Assembly (NCBI RefSeq): GCF_000009625.1
Contig: NC_002678.2
Span: 4,372,001-4,436,000 of the forward strand
Length of the DNA: 64,000 bases
Direction: 5' to 3'
Source of the DNA: Mesorhizobium japonicum MAFF 303099
GTDB lineage: Bacteria; Pseudomonadota; Alphaproteobacteria; Rhizobiales; Rhizobiaceae
Part shown: positions 8,212 to 15,753 of the stretch, one piece after another
Position numbering within the stretch: position 1 is the stretch's first letter
Layout of the letters: each line of letters starts with the position of its first letter
Notes under the pieces: model-generated
Told to the model about the DNA's origin: nothing
Database searches by the model: none
What the model saw: the letters and a program-made list of their open reading frames with translations, nothing else
Program-made: the position numbers and the translations under genes

Positions 8212-9171
8212 CTAGAACTTCCCGGCAATGTCGAACATGACCGCGTCGCCTTTCATGCGGTTTTTGACCTCGACCTCGTGGGCCCATCTCAAGGTGAAAT
8301 CGACCTCGGTGCTCTCTCCGAACTTGGCCTTGTATTTGACCAGAGGCCCGACCGCGATCGAACGGCCCCTGAAGCCGTCATGGGTGTCGGCGAACGTGCC
8401 GCGATCATCTTCAATCTGGTCCAGAAAGCCCGCAATCCCTCCCACGGACAGGCTCTCAGTTACGTTCTTTGTGACCGAAAGATCAAGGTGGGCCGTCGCA
8501 CCGCTGTAGTAATTGGTGTCATGGTTCTTGGTGTTGATGTCCACGCCAAATTTGGCGGAAAGGTCCAGCCCATGTTCCGGGATAAGATAGGTGAACCCAA
8601 TCGCTGGCGAGAACGTCCAATAGTTGAGGCCGATGAAGGCAAGGTCACCTTGCTTCCATTCGCCGGTCGGTGCGGTGATCGTCAGGGATGCGGACAGCCA
8701 GGTGTTCATGGCATCGTTGTGCCAGCCAAGCACGAGCGGCGCGAAGGCGATGTCGCCGAGCCCGGCAACATTTTGCTTCGTGCCAAAGGGGCCGACCTCG
8801 GCCTGGGCGCCGGTCCAGCCCAGGGGGACGGCGGCCTGGACGGCGTAGGTCCAATTTCCTGGCAAGTGCAGCTCCGGCACGTAGACCCCCGCCAGAACCG
8901 TCGACCAGATATTGCCGGTCATGCCGACCGCCACCGCGCCGTTGCCGAAAGGCACATCGCCACCAGCTTCGCCATGATAGTAGATATTGGAGACCGCCCA
9001 ATAGGCGACGCCCGGCGTTGGCGGCACTATTCCCGCACCTGGACCCGCGAACACTCCCGGTAAGTAGCGCCCGGCAACCGCCTCGGTGGCCTTTGCCTCA
9101 TCAACGGAAGCAAAGGCTACAGCGACAGCCGCTGCGGCAAGCAAGCATGAGGCCGATGCGGATTTTAACAT
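8212..9171 (-). CDS. Outer-membrane channel-like protein of the phenol-degradation MetA family
   Basis: 319 aa from the ATG at 9171 (GGAGGGGGACGAG just upstream); longer starts run into the sulfatase relic. A signal peptide (MLKSASASCLLAAAAVAVAFA) is followed by alternating amphipathic strands, many glycines and aromatic residues, and a terminal Phe (MFDIAGKF), the signature of an outer-membrane beta-barrel. The segments TYAVQAAVPLGW, GLGDIAFAPLVLGWH and DLSAKFGVDINTKNHDT are typical of the MetA-pathway (SphA-like) family, proposed to import hydrophobic compounds. It lies 60 bp before the FGE gene in the same direction, suggesting uptake of the sulfatase substrate or product. Confidence 0.8.
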   Translation of the reverse strand: MLKSASASCLLAAAAVAVAFASVDEAKATEAVAGRYLPGVFAGPGAGIVPPTPGVAYWAVSNIYYHGEAGGDVPFGNGAVAVGMTGNIWSTVLAGVYVPELHLPGNWTYAVQAAVPLGWTGAQAEVGPFGTKQNVAGLGDIAFAPLVLGWHNDAMNTWLSASLTITAPTGEWKQGDLAFIGLNYWTFSPAIGFTYLIPEHGLDLSAKFGVDINTKNHDTNYYSGATAHLDLSVTKNVTESLSVGGIAGFLDQIEDDRGTFADTHDGFRGRSIAVGPLVKYKAKFGESTEVDFTLRWAHEVEVKNRMKGDAVMFDIAGKF

Positions 9172-9249
9172 CTCGTCCCCCTCCAGAAAACGACAGAAGC
9201 TCCCCGATAGCCAGCATACCACGGTTCGCCTGGTCAGGTCGTTTATTTC

Positions 9250-9388
9250 AGGTCTCGTCAGCCGCCCGCCGGCCGGACCCGCAGGGCAAGTGTGGTGCCG
9301 CCAGCAGGACGTTGCGGCGGCTGACAAGCGAGCCTTGTTTGATCCGGTTCACGGCCTCGATTTGGTCGTTCCTCGTACTCTTGGCCAC
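9250..9388 (-). pseudogene. Decayed 5' end of a second sulfatase gene
   Basis: Read on the minus strand from a GTG at 9388 it encodes STRNDQIEAVNRIKQGSLVS then RRNVLL, closely matching the N-terminus of the intact sulfatase at 13814 (QGSLVSRRNVLLGG). One base is then missing, the frame shifts, and homology fades near 9270. The rest of the gene is absent. The matching stretch also includes the upstream motif, so this is a duplicate of the promoter and leader of the sulfatase operon. The gap 9172-9568 consists of this relic, the motif at 9440 and a DUF1214 scrap at 9517. Confidence 0.8.
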
Positions 9389-9439
9389 TCCCGACACACA
9401 TTGAGACTGACGCTTTTTATTCTTCAGGAGTCAGGCACA

Positions 9440-9460
9440 GAAGTACGTTACAGTTACCAA
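9440..9460 (-). promoter_or_regulatory. Copy A of the conserved GTAACGTACTTC motif
   Basis: On the minus strand it reads GGTAACTGTAACGTACTTC (preceded by TT) and matches copy B at 13875-13895 base for base. It lies about 50 nt upstream of the relic sulfatase start, the same arrangement as in the intact operon, so it is a duplicated promoter or operator that no longer drives an intact sulfatase. It might still serve the MetA-like and FGE genes downstream. Confidence 0.65.
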
Positions 9461-9516
9461 ATAGCGGTGCGAATGCCTGGCGCGCGATAGAGCGGAACCC
9501 TGTACCTCCAAACATC

Positions 9517-9548
9517 CATGATCGGCAGTTGGCCATCTTGTCCTTGAC
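9517..9548 (-). pseudogene. Scrap of a DUF1214 gene
   Basis: About 30 bp resembling the segment encoding CDGKISNCLPTM in the DUF1214 part at 9661-9710; here the minus strand reads VKDKMANCRSW. A better preserved scrap sits at 13966-14009, in the same position relative to the motif. Too short to identify alone; the call rests on the parallel order of scrap, motif and sulfatase leader at both places. Confidence 0.5.
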
Positions 9549-9568
9549 ACTAGGCCCTCCCAACAGAC

Positions 9569-10621
9569 CTATGTCGCCGGCTGAGCCTCGGGGAACCTCC
9601 ACCTACCTTCGAGGACTTCCGCGCTTGGGCGGTAGAGGCGGACCATGTAGTTCCAGCCGGGCATGGTCGGCAGGCAGTTGGAGATCTTGCCGTCGCAACC
9701 GCCGAACTGGACGTCGACCGAGCCGTCCGCTGTCTTCTGCGCCGTGATGCTGTTCAGCGAATAGGCGTTGAGGTCGTTTTTCTGGAAGTGGCCTTCGGCG
9801 TTGTAGAGGCTGATCGACCAGAAGGCGTCAACCGGCACGTCTTTGACCGCGAGCCGGTAAACCGTCTTGCCGTCGTTCTTGCTCGGGGTGACGTTGAGAT
9901 AGAGGGCATCTCTCTCGGGATTGCCGCCGAAGGCGAACGCCGTACCAATCAAGTGCCGAACAGGATCGACCCGATCTCTGGCTCCGAATGTGCGCTTTGT
10001 GTCAGGGAGGGTTTCGGCCAGCGCCAGAAGCGCGTCGCGCACCTTCTTCTGGCTTGTCTGGTCCCAGTTGGGCACCTCGAAGCGCCCCGGCCCACCGGGC
10101 TGCGCGACAGTGATGGCATCCTGCAAGGCGTGAACCTGCTAGATGTCTTCCGGATTGGCCGGATCGACCAGGATGCGAACGCCCAATGAGACATAGCGCG
10201 TGCCGATCTTCTCCCTCGTGAAAGTGTAGCTGCCGGCCTCATAGACAACTTCAGGAGTGTAGTGGTCCTCGTCGATTACCTGCATCGACATGAAGCGCGG
10301 ACCCGCATTGGGCAGCGTGACCGTCACCGGTCCGGCGTCGAGGTCAAAGTACGATAACGAATACAAGGTATCGCGGTTGGGGCGCACGATGGGAAAGTCA
10401 ATCGACATGGGCTCGCGGTGGTGCAAGAACCTGCCCAGACCCTGATTGCTGACGCTGCCAGCAAAGATCATATCGGTCTCGGCGCGGTTGAAGTTGTCGG
10501 GGGTGACCGTGACGGTGGCGCCGGTCGGCGCTTGCGGGGCAGGCCCGGTCTGTGCGAGCGCCGCGTTGATAGTCGTCCCGAGCAGTAAGCCGGCGCAGAT
10601 TTGAATGCAAAGCTTCCTCAT
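9569..10621 (-). pseudogene. DUF1254-DUF1214 exported protein interrupted by an in-frame amber codon
   Basis: The first open part runs 10621-10139 (signal peptide MRKLCIQICAGLLLGTTINAALA, then the DUF1254 domain: RAETDMIFAGSV, PNRDTLYSLSYFDL, RFMSMQVIDEDHY). A TAG at 10141-10139 follows DPANPEDI, and the same frame continues without a gap as QVHALQDAITVAQ into a complete DUF1214 domain (RLAVKDVPVDAFWSISLYNA, WNYMVRLYRP) ending at 9569. Without the TAG the product would be about 350 aa, the normal length for the two-domain family. A single base change (CAG or AAG to TAG) explains it. An internal ATG at 10126 could start a separate DUF1214 protein, but it has no signal peptide. It follows the larger paralog by 17 bp in one operon. 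Confidence 0.85.
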
Positions 10622-10638
10622 CGCTCCGCTCTCCTTAC

Positions 10639-12048
10639 TCACCGACCAGAGATTCGCTCGATGTCAGGCAGCTTCCACGTCTTCTCGAACAACGACTTTT
10701 CCGGACCGTAGAGTCGAAACAGGACCTCGAACTGCCTGGCCGGGTTGGTTGGAACCCAATTCGCATCCTTGCCAGCCGGCGCCTCAGGCCCAAAATAAAC
10801 ATCGACCGAGCCGTCCGCGTTCTTGTGCAGGTCCGGGTTCTGAGAGGAGCGGCTTGACCGGGGCAGGTCGCGTATGAGCGCGTGGGTCGCGCGGTCGTAG
10901 ACCGTCGCCGACCAGTATTGGGTGACGGGCGCGTTTGCCGGAACGGTCAGGCGATAGGTGCTGCGGCCATCGAAGGTCTGGCCGGTCTTGTCTTTGACCG
11001 TCATCAGGTAGAACTGGCCTTGCCCCAGGTGCTTCGGCGTGAAGAAGGCGAAGGAGAAGACCAACCCGCGACTGTCGACAGGATAGTTGTCGGGGTCGGT
11101 GTAGCCGGTCGACGCTCCTTGGAGGAAGTCAGGCAGGGCCGGCACAGCCCATCGGCTGATGTCGAAATAAGGGACTGAGAACATACCTTCATACCTGCCT
11201 TCCAGCAGGGCGTGAGCCTCTCGGGCGGCGGCATCAAGGTCGGCATGTGTCCGTGCGTCAGGGCTGAACGGCTTCCCCTTCTCGATGCCGATCGACTTAA
11301 GCTGGTCGATCATTGCCTTGTCCCGGGTGAGCCATACCTCGCGCTGAACGAAGCGGTCGAGCGACTGGAAGAAGCGCCAGTCGTAGGGGATGGTCGCATC
11401 GTACACGATGTCGATCGCGTCCCGGAAGATGGTTTCTGGCGGATTGGCGGCCCGTGCCAGTGGGTAGAGCTGGATACGCCGGCTGTAGGCTACTGCCTTG
11501 GCGACATCGGCATCGCTGCCGCTTTTCAGGATCGAGCGAAGCAGGGCGTAGCCCTGATAGGTCTGTGATGGCAGGACGATGTAACCTTCGGGCGCGGTGT
11601 CCTTGTAATCCGGGGGCAGGATCAGGTACTTACCCCCGGCGCCCTTGTCCACGCCGGCCGGACCTACATCCTCCAGCGGGACCTGCCAGTCATCCATGAT
11701 CGTGCCGTTGATCACGCCGCTATCGGACGGAGGTATCTCGATTACCATCGGCCCGTCCTTCACGTTGAAGAAGGGCATCAGGTAGATGGCGTCCGGGTTT
11801 GGCGTCAGCGTCTGGTTCTTCCAGTCCGGCAGGCGTGACCAGTAGACGATCTGGTTGAACTCCCCCCTGGTCTCACGGACCATCGCCTCGTACATGAGGT
11901 CGTAGTTGACGGCCGGCATCCCCCAAATCACCGCCTCGACGGCGCGTCGCTCGATTGAGCGGCCGACGATGTCTTCCGCTGACGCCTTCTGCGGCTGCGC
12001 GGCGGCGATGATGGATGCCAATGTAAGCGCGAGAATAGCTCGGATCAC
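10639..12048 (-). CDS. Exported DUF1254-DUF1214 protein
   Basis: 469 aa from a GTG at 12048, chosen because GGGGGA lies just upstream and because it yields a clean signal peptide (VIRAILALTLASIIAAAQPQKASA). The DUF1254 half has AVEAVIWGMPAVNYDLMYEA and NPDAIYLMPFFNVKDGPMVIEIP. The DUF1214 half has FYLMTVKDKTGQTFDGRSTYRL, TQYWSATVYDRATHALI and FEVLFRLYGPEKSLFEKTW. Both domains are common in exported proteins of soil and marine bacteria; their biochemical function is unsettled. It sits between the sulfatase (74 bp upstream) and a smaller paralog and is probably cotranscribed with them, so it may act on the same substrate in the periplasm. Confidence 0.85.
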   Translation of the reverse strand: MIRAILALTLASIIAAAQPQKASAEDIVGRSIERRAVEAVIWGMPAVNYDLMYEAMVRETRGEFNQIVYWSRLPDWKNQTLTPNPDAIYLMPFFNVKDGPMVIEIPPSDSGVINGTIMDDWQVPLEDVGPAGVDKGAGGKYLILPPDYKDTAPEGYIVLPSQTYQGYALLRSILKSGSDADVAKAVAYSRRIQLYPLARAANPPETIFRDAIDIVYDATIPYDWRFFQSLDRFVQREVWLTRDKAMIDQLKSIGIEKGKPFSPDARTHADLDAAAREAHALLEGRYEGMFSVPYFDISRWAVPALPDFLQGASTGYTDPDNYPVDSRGLVFSFAFFTPKHLGQGQFYLMTVKDKTGQTFDGRSTYRLTVPANAPVTQYWSATVYDRATHALIRDLPRSSRSSQNPDLHKNADGSVDVYFGPEAPAGKDANWVPTNPARQFEVLFRLYGPEKSLFEKTWKLPDIERISGR

Positions 12049-12122
12049 AGGTCCCCCTGGTGCATGGGTTCGGCAAGCCGCGGCGGGACATACCTTGCTC
12101 CGCCGTGGGCTTTGCCCCGGCC

Positions 12123-13814
12123 TCATTCCTTGCCGCTGTTCCCGGCCTCCTGCAGCTTTTCCAGCACCTGACCGAGCGAAAAGCTGCCAGGCTTTTGCCG
12201 CGGCGGGAACGCCACAAAGCTTTGAAGGTGCTGGCCCACGAAGGCCTGCGCCGGCATTAGTACATACGTCCGATCAAATCTCCACCTGACGTATTCAGCC
12301 GCTTCACGCTGGGCGCGTTCAAACGGATCGGCTCGCACGTCGAAGATCTTGGGCACCCGCAGGGCTACAAACGGTTCCTCCCACACGTCGAAGCCCTCAG
12401 CCCGCTGCTCCAAGAAAAGGATCTTCCAGCGGTCATAGCGAAAGGCGGCGAGATTTCCTTCGTCGGTCCAGTAGAAGAACTCCTTGCGGGGGTCGGGGCC
12501 GGTACCGGCCAGCAGGTCGTGCTGGTCGTAACCGTCGAGGTGGACCTTGAAGGTCTTGCCCGCCGCCTCGTAACCGGTCAGAAGTTTCTCCTTGACGTTC
12601 GGCTCGCCGGCTGCCGCCACCAGCGTCGGAACCCAATCCTCGTGTGAGACGATGTCGTTGATCTCGGTGCCCGGCTTGACGACCCCCGGCCAGCGGATCA
12701 TGCCGGGGACGCGGTAGCCACCTTCCCAACTGGTGTTTTTCTCGCCATGGAACGGCGTCGTGCCGCCATCGGGCCATGAGAAAACTTCGGCGCCGTTGTC
12801 GGTGGTCCAGAGCACGATGGTGTTGTCGGCAATACCCAGATCGTCCAGCTGCTGAAGAAGCTGGCCGACCATTCCGTCGAGTTCGACCATGCCGTCGGCC
12901 TCCATCCCCAAGCCGGTCTTGCCTTCCGAGGCGGGTTTGAGATGAGTGTTGATATGCATGCGGGTCGAGTTGAACCAACAGAAGAACGGCTTGCTGGCCT
13001 TGTGCTGCCGATCGATGAAGTCCTTGGCCGCGCCCAGGAATTCCTCATCGACCGTTTCCATGCGTTTTTTGGTGAGCGGGCCGGTGTCCTCGATTTTCTG
13101 CTTGCCCACCCGGCCGAAGCGGGGATCTTCGGTGGGATCGTCCGTTTCGGTCGCGGTGCATTTGAGCACGCCGCGCGGGCCGAACTTCGCGTGGAACTCA
13201 GGGTTCTTCGGATAGTCCACATTTTCGGGCTCTTCCTCGGCATTGAGATGATAGAGATTCCCGAAGAACTCGTCGAAGCCGTGAACGGTAGGTAGAAACT
13301 CGTTGCGGTCGCCGACGTGGTTCTTACCGAACTGGCCTGTGGCGTAACCCTGAGGCTTCAACAGCTCGGCGAGCGTCGGATCCTTCCCGGACAACCCTTC
13401 CGGGGCGGCCGGCAGACCGACCTTGAGCAGGCCTGTGCGGAAGCAACTCTGCCCGGTGATGAACGCGGCGCGTCCGGCGGTACAGGATTGCTGGGCGTAG
13501 AGGTCGGTGAAGATCGCTCCCTCCCTGGCGATACGGTCAATATTGGGCGTGCGGTAACCCATCATGCCGCGGTTGTAAGCGCTGGTGTTCCAATAGCCGA
13601 TGTCATCACCGAAGATGACGAGGATGTTCGGCTTGCTACCGGCCGCGGCGGCTTGCGCCAACCGGATCGGATTACTCCCGGCCAACGCGGATGCCGCGGC
13701 AAGCGTCGTGCCGCCAAGCAGGACGTTGCGGCGACTGACAAGCGAGCCCTGTGTGATCTGGTTCCCAGCCTCGACTTTATTGTTCCCAGTACCCATGACC
13801 TGGTCCTTCCGCAT
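12123..13814 (-). CDS. Tat-exported arylsulfatase (type I, formylglycine-dependent)
   Basis: 563 aa from the ATG at 13814 (AAGGAG seven nt upstream; a second ATG at 13796 also has a ribosome site). A twin-arginine signal SRRNVLLGGTTLAAASALAG (RR at 28-29) directs the folded enzyme to the periplasm. The sulfatase core is clear: metal ligands in ILVIFGDDIGYWNTS (D70, D71), the modification motif CTAGR at C111 in the C-x-A-x-R form that FGE accepts, and WTTDNGAEVFSWPDGG with PFHGEKNTSWEGGYRVP further on. Full length for the family. It heads the minus-strand operon that ends with FGE and has the conserved motif 60 bp upstream. The substrate (aryl, steroid or lipid sulfate) cannot be told. Confidence 0.95.
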   Translation of the reverse strand: MRKDQVMGTGNNKVEAGNQITQGSLVSRRNVLLGGTTLAAASALAGSNPIRLAQAAAAGSKPNILVIFGDDIGYWNTSAYNRGMMGYRTPNIDRIAREGAIFTDLYAQQSCTAGRAAFITGQSCFRTGLLKVGLPAAPEGLSGKDPTLAELLKPQGYATGQFGKNHVGDRNEFLPTVHGFDEFFGNLYHLNAEEEPENVDYPKNPEFHAKFGPRGVLKCTATETDDPTEDPRFGRVGKQKIEDTGPLTKKRMETVDEEFLGAAKDFIDRQHKASKPFFCWFNSTRMHINTHLKPASEGKTGLGMEADGMVELDGMVGQLLQQLDDLGIADNTIVLWTTDNGAEVFSWPDGGTTPFHGEKNTSWEGGYRVPGMIRWPGVVKPGTEINDIVSHEDWVPTLVAAAGEPNVKEKLLTGYEAAGKTFKVHLDGYDQHDLLAGTGPDPRKEFFYWTDEGNLAAFRYDRWKILFLEQRAEGFDVWEEPFVALRVPKIFDVRADPFERAQREAAEYVRWRFDRTYVLMPAQAFVGQHLQSFVAFPPRQKPGSFSLGQVLEKLQEAGNSGKE

Positions 13815-13874
13815 GACCTGCTCCTTCGGTGAGCGTTGAGGGTTGAGATTTTTAGTCTTCAGTCGTTAGAGGGC

Positions 13875-13895
13875 GAAGTACGTTACAGTTACCAA
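13875..13895 (-). promoter_or_regulatory. Copy B of the conserved GTAACGTACTTC motif, upstream of the sulfatase operon
   Basis: Minus strand GGTAACTGTAACGTACTTC, containing direct GTAAC repeats one base apart. It ends about 60 nt before the sulfatase ATG and is followed by CTGAAGACTAAAAA, which is also conserved after copy A (CTGAAGAATAAAAA). The element is therefore part of the promoter or an operator close to it. Confidence 0.65.
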
Positions 13896-13965
13896 GCAAT
13901 CGTCCGGATGCTTGGGGTGCCGACGATGGCCCGTAAGGGGCGAGCCATTACTTGCGGTTGTGCGC

Positions 13966-14009
13966 ATGGTCGGCAGGCAGTTGGGGATCTTGCCATCGCA
14001 GTCGCCGAA
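13966..14009 (-). pseudogene. Scrap of a second DUF1214 gene
   Basis: The minus strand encodes FGDCDGKIPNCLPTM, nearly the same as FGGCDGKISNCLPTM of the DUF1214 part at about 9661-9710. Only about 44 bp remain. On its right it is fused directly to an unrelated regulator fragment at about 14010. It shows that another DUF1254/1214 gene once preceded the sulfatase. Confidence 0.75.
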
Positions 14010-14010
14010 A

Positions 14011-14280
14011 TCGTGTTGCTTCAATCCGCACGATTGGGTCTGTCGACGGGTCAAATCCGGACGTACGACCAAAAACGTCGACTGCTATGGAATACGCTTT
14101 GATTGAGCCTTCGCGTCCTTGAAACAGTTCTTCGGAGATAAAGCGAAGGAATTTGCGGTTGCGATCTGCGCAGTGGAATTGGGGGTCGGAGAGTATCCTC
14201 TCCAGCTCCTGCCGCGCTTCCTGCTCAGGCACACTATTTTCCAGCTCGGAATCAGCGTGCCTGCCGCCGCTTGCATGCAT
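14011..14280 (-). pseudogene. N-terminal fragment of a TPR/adenylate-cyclase-like regulator
   Basis: About 85 residues match the conserved N-terminal module of large rhizobial cyclase- or OmpR-like TPR regulators: ELERILSDPQFHCADRNRKF, LRFISEELFQGR, IKAYSIAVDVFGR, FDPSTDPIVRIEATR. The coding match stops at about 14011, where sequence from a DUF1214 gene begins, so the effector and TPR parts are lost. The ATG at 14280 is the natural start. It may once have regulated the sulfatase locus. 14281-14400 has no gene. Confidence 0.75.
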
Positions 14281-14400
14281 GACGAGTTTACCCCTCGTCC
14301 ATTTGTACTCCTCGCCCTAAAGCAATCCTACCAATGAAACTAGTAGAAAGCAATTTTCATATGCGCAGCCTATAGTTGCATACTCGTAATATTTAACGGA

Positions 14401-14703
14401 CTATCTTCTGCAAATTTCGATAATTTCGTGCTCGATTTGCTCACACAGGCTCTCATATTCCTGGACCATCGCCGGATCCGATCGTGTTCCGTCCTTGCGT
14501 AGGCGGTCAAGGGTCGAACTTGCTTCGTCGAACGCTCCACACAGGCTGAGCATATCCGGATTCGCGGTGCTCACCTCCTGGAGCCTCTTGCGCAATGCCG
14601 GCATCCTCAACATGAGTTTTATCAATCCTCTGTGGTTGTAGTCGGCCTCGGTGGGCATTAGAAATCCGATCCGAAGGTGCTGTCGACGGGAAACGCTTGG
14701 CAT
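14401..14703 (-). CDS. Small hypothetical protein divergent from the DUF2092 gene
   Basis: 100 aa from the ATG at 14703, or 85 aa from the ATG at 14658 (MPTEADYNHRGLIKLML); neither has a strong ribosome site. It is mostly helical and charged, with MLRMPALRKRLQEV and a C-terminal SLCEQIEHEIIEICRR. No signal peptide or known motif. A GTTACTGTAAC palindrome lies 67 bp upstream of the longer start, placing it under the same control as the sulfatase and DUF2092 units. Function unknown. Confidence 0.6.
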   Translation of the reverse strand: MPSVSRRQHLRIGFLMPTEADYNHRGLIKLMLRMPALRKRLQEVSTANPDMLSLCGAFDEASSTLDRLRKDGTRSDPAMVQEYESLCEQIEHEIIEICRR

Positions 14704-14769
14704 GACTGCCGCGAGGGCTGATCGCTCTGCAATTGCGACAGTCGCCTTCCCCTACCTGAAATCCAGCAC

Positions 14770-14780
14770 GTTACTGTAAC
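14770..14780 (-). promoter_or_regulatory. Copy D of the motif, perfect palindrome GTTACTGTAAC
   Basis: An 11-bp inverted repeat; read on the minus strand it continues as CAGTAACGTGCT, resembling the GTAACGTACT core of copies A-C. It lies upstream of the leftward small gene and is oriented with it. Confidence 0.5.
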
Positions 14781-14842
14781 ACCCCGCTGCACCTCCCGCT
14801 GCCTAAGTTCCCGCAGGATGGCCGGTCCCGACGACGTCCCCG

Positions 14843-14862
14843 CGTTTACGGTAACGTACTTC
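14843..14862 (+). promoter_or_regulatory. Copy C of the conserved motif, upstream of the DUF2092 gene
   Basis: CGTTTACGGTAACGTACTTC on the plus strand. Its last 12 bases equal those of copies A and B, and the left arm makes an imperfect inverted repeat (CGTTtAC / GTAACG). It ends about 79 nt before the DUF2092 ATG, again oriented with transcription. Confidence 0.6.
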
Positions 14863-14940
14863 ACGAGGTGTCCACTTTGGTCCGAGCATGTGGATCGCTC
14901 ATCTGCGGACAGACGCGGCCTGGCAACTCGGGAGGTAGGT

Positions 14941-15753
14941 ATGGTTCATTCGGTTCGAGGCTTCAGCGGGACGGTTCGAGGCTTCAGCGGGACGGTGAGA
15001 GCACGCGTGTTGATCTTAGCCTGTGTGGCCGCCCTAGTCCCGCTGACGAACGTGCGTGCTGCCGATGACGCAAAGGACCTGCTGAAGACCATGTCGGATT
15101 TCATGGCCAAGCAGCAGAAATTCTCCTTCTCCTACCAATCGACGATCGAGGTTGTCACACCCGACTTCCAGAAGTTGCAATTCGTCAGCTCCGGCACGGC
15201 GACCGTGGATCGCCCCGACAAGCTGCGCGTCACCCGCAAAGGCGGCTTCGCCGATATCGACGTGGTGTTCGACGGTGCAACCTTCTCGGTGCTCGGCAAG
15301 AACCTCAACGACTATGCGCAGATCGAAGCGAAGGGCACCATCGACGAACTGACCGAGCGCCTCGCCGACGCCGGCGTCGAGGCACCGGGCGCGGACCTTC
15401 TGTCCGCGAACATCTTCGACGGCCTGATCGATGGCGTCACCGACGCCAAGCATATCGCCGGTGCGGTGGTGAATGGCGTTGACTGCGAATACCTCGCCTT
15501 CCGCAAGCCGGATGTCGACTGGGAGATCTGGATCGCCGACGGAGACCGGCCGGTCCCGCTACGCTACGTGATCACCAGCAAGCACGTCAGTCAGGCCCCA
15601 CAGTACATGTTCGAACTTAGCGACTTCAAGAGCGGCGATGAGGTCGAATCGGCGGATTTCAGGTTCTCGCCTGGAAGCGCGAAGAAGGTCGATCTCAGCG
15701 CGCTTGTTTCAATCGACGAGCTGCCCAGTCAGACCGCGGAGGATGCACAATGA
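14941..15753 (+). CDS. Exported DUF2092 protein
   Basis: 270 aa from the ATG at 14941, which has GGAGGTAGGT directly upstream; an upstream frame from 14818 lacks a site. A signal peptide (RARVLILACVAALVPLTNVRA) follows an n-region made of a duplicated VRGFSGT. The mature part has the LolA/LppX-like DUF2092 pattern: LLKTMSDFMAKQQKFSFSYQ, RPDKLRVTRKGGFADIDVVF, DGATFSVLGK, and VDCEYLAFRKPDVDWEIWI near the middle. Such folds bind lipids or hydrophobic ligands in the periplasm. Its stop overlaps the next start (ATGA). The shared motif upstream suggests joint regulation with the sulfatase operon; a role in handling a hydrophobic sulfate ester is inferred. Confidence 0.85.
   Translation: MVHSVRGFSGTVRGFSGTVRARVLILACVAALVPLTNVRAADDAKDLLKTMSDFMAKQQKFSFSYQSTIEVVTPDFQKLQFVSSGTATVDRPDKLRVTRKGGFADIDVVFDGATFSVLGKNLNDYAQIEAKGTIDELTERLADAGVEAPGADLLSANIFDGLIDGVTDAKHIAGAVVNGVDCEYLAFRKPDVDWEIWIADGDRPVPLRYVITSKHVSQAPQYMFELSDFKSGDEVESADFRFSPGSAKKVDLSALVSIDELPSQTAEDAQ
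14951..14992 (+). repeat. 21-bp tandem duplication in the DUF2092 signal-peptide region
   Basis: Two perfect adjacent copies of a 21-bp unit, beginning CGGTTCGAGGCTTC, at 14951-14971 and 14972-14992, followed by the first four bases of a third. In frame it doubles VRGFSGT and lengthens the n-region without breaking it. Identity of the copies points to a recent slippage event. Confidence 0.9.

Noticed and set aside
9569..10126. Independent DUF1214 gene
   Set aside because: The frame is continuous with the upstream DUF1254 half except for one TAG, and the internal ATG would give a protein without the signal peptide the family has.
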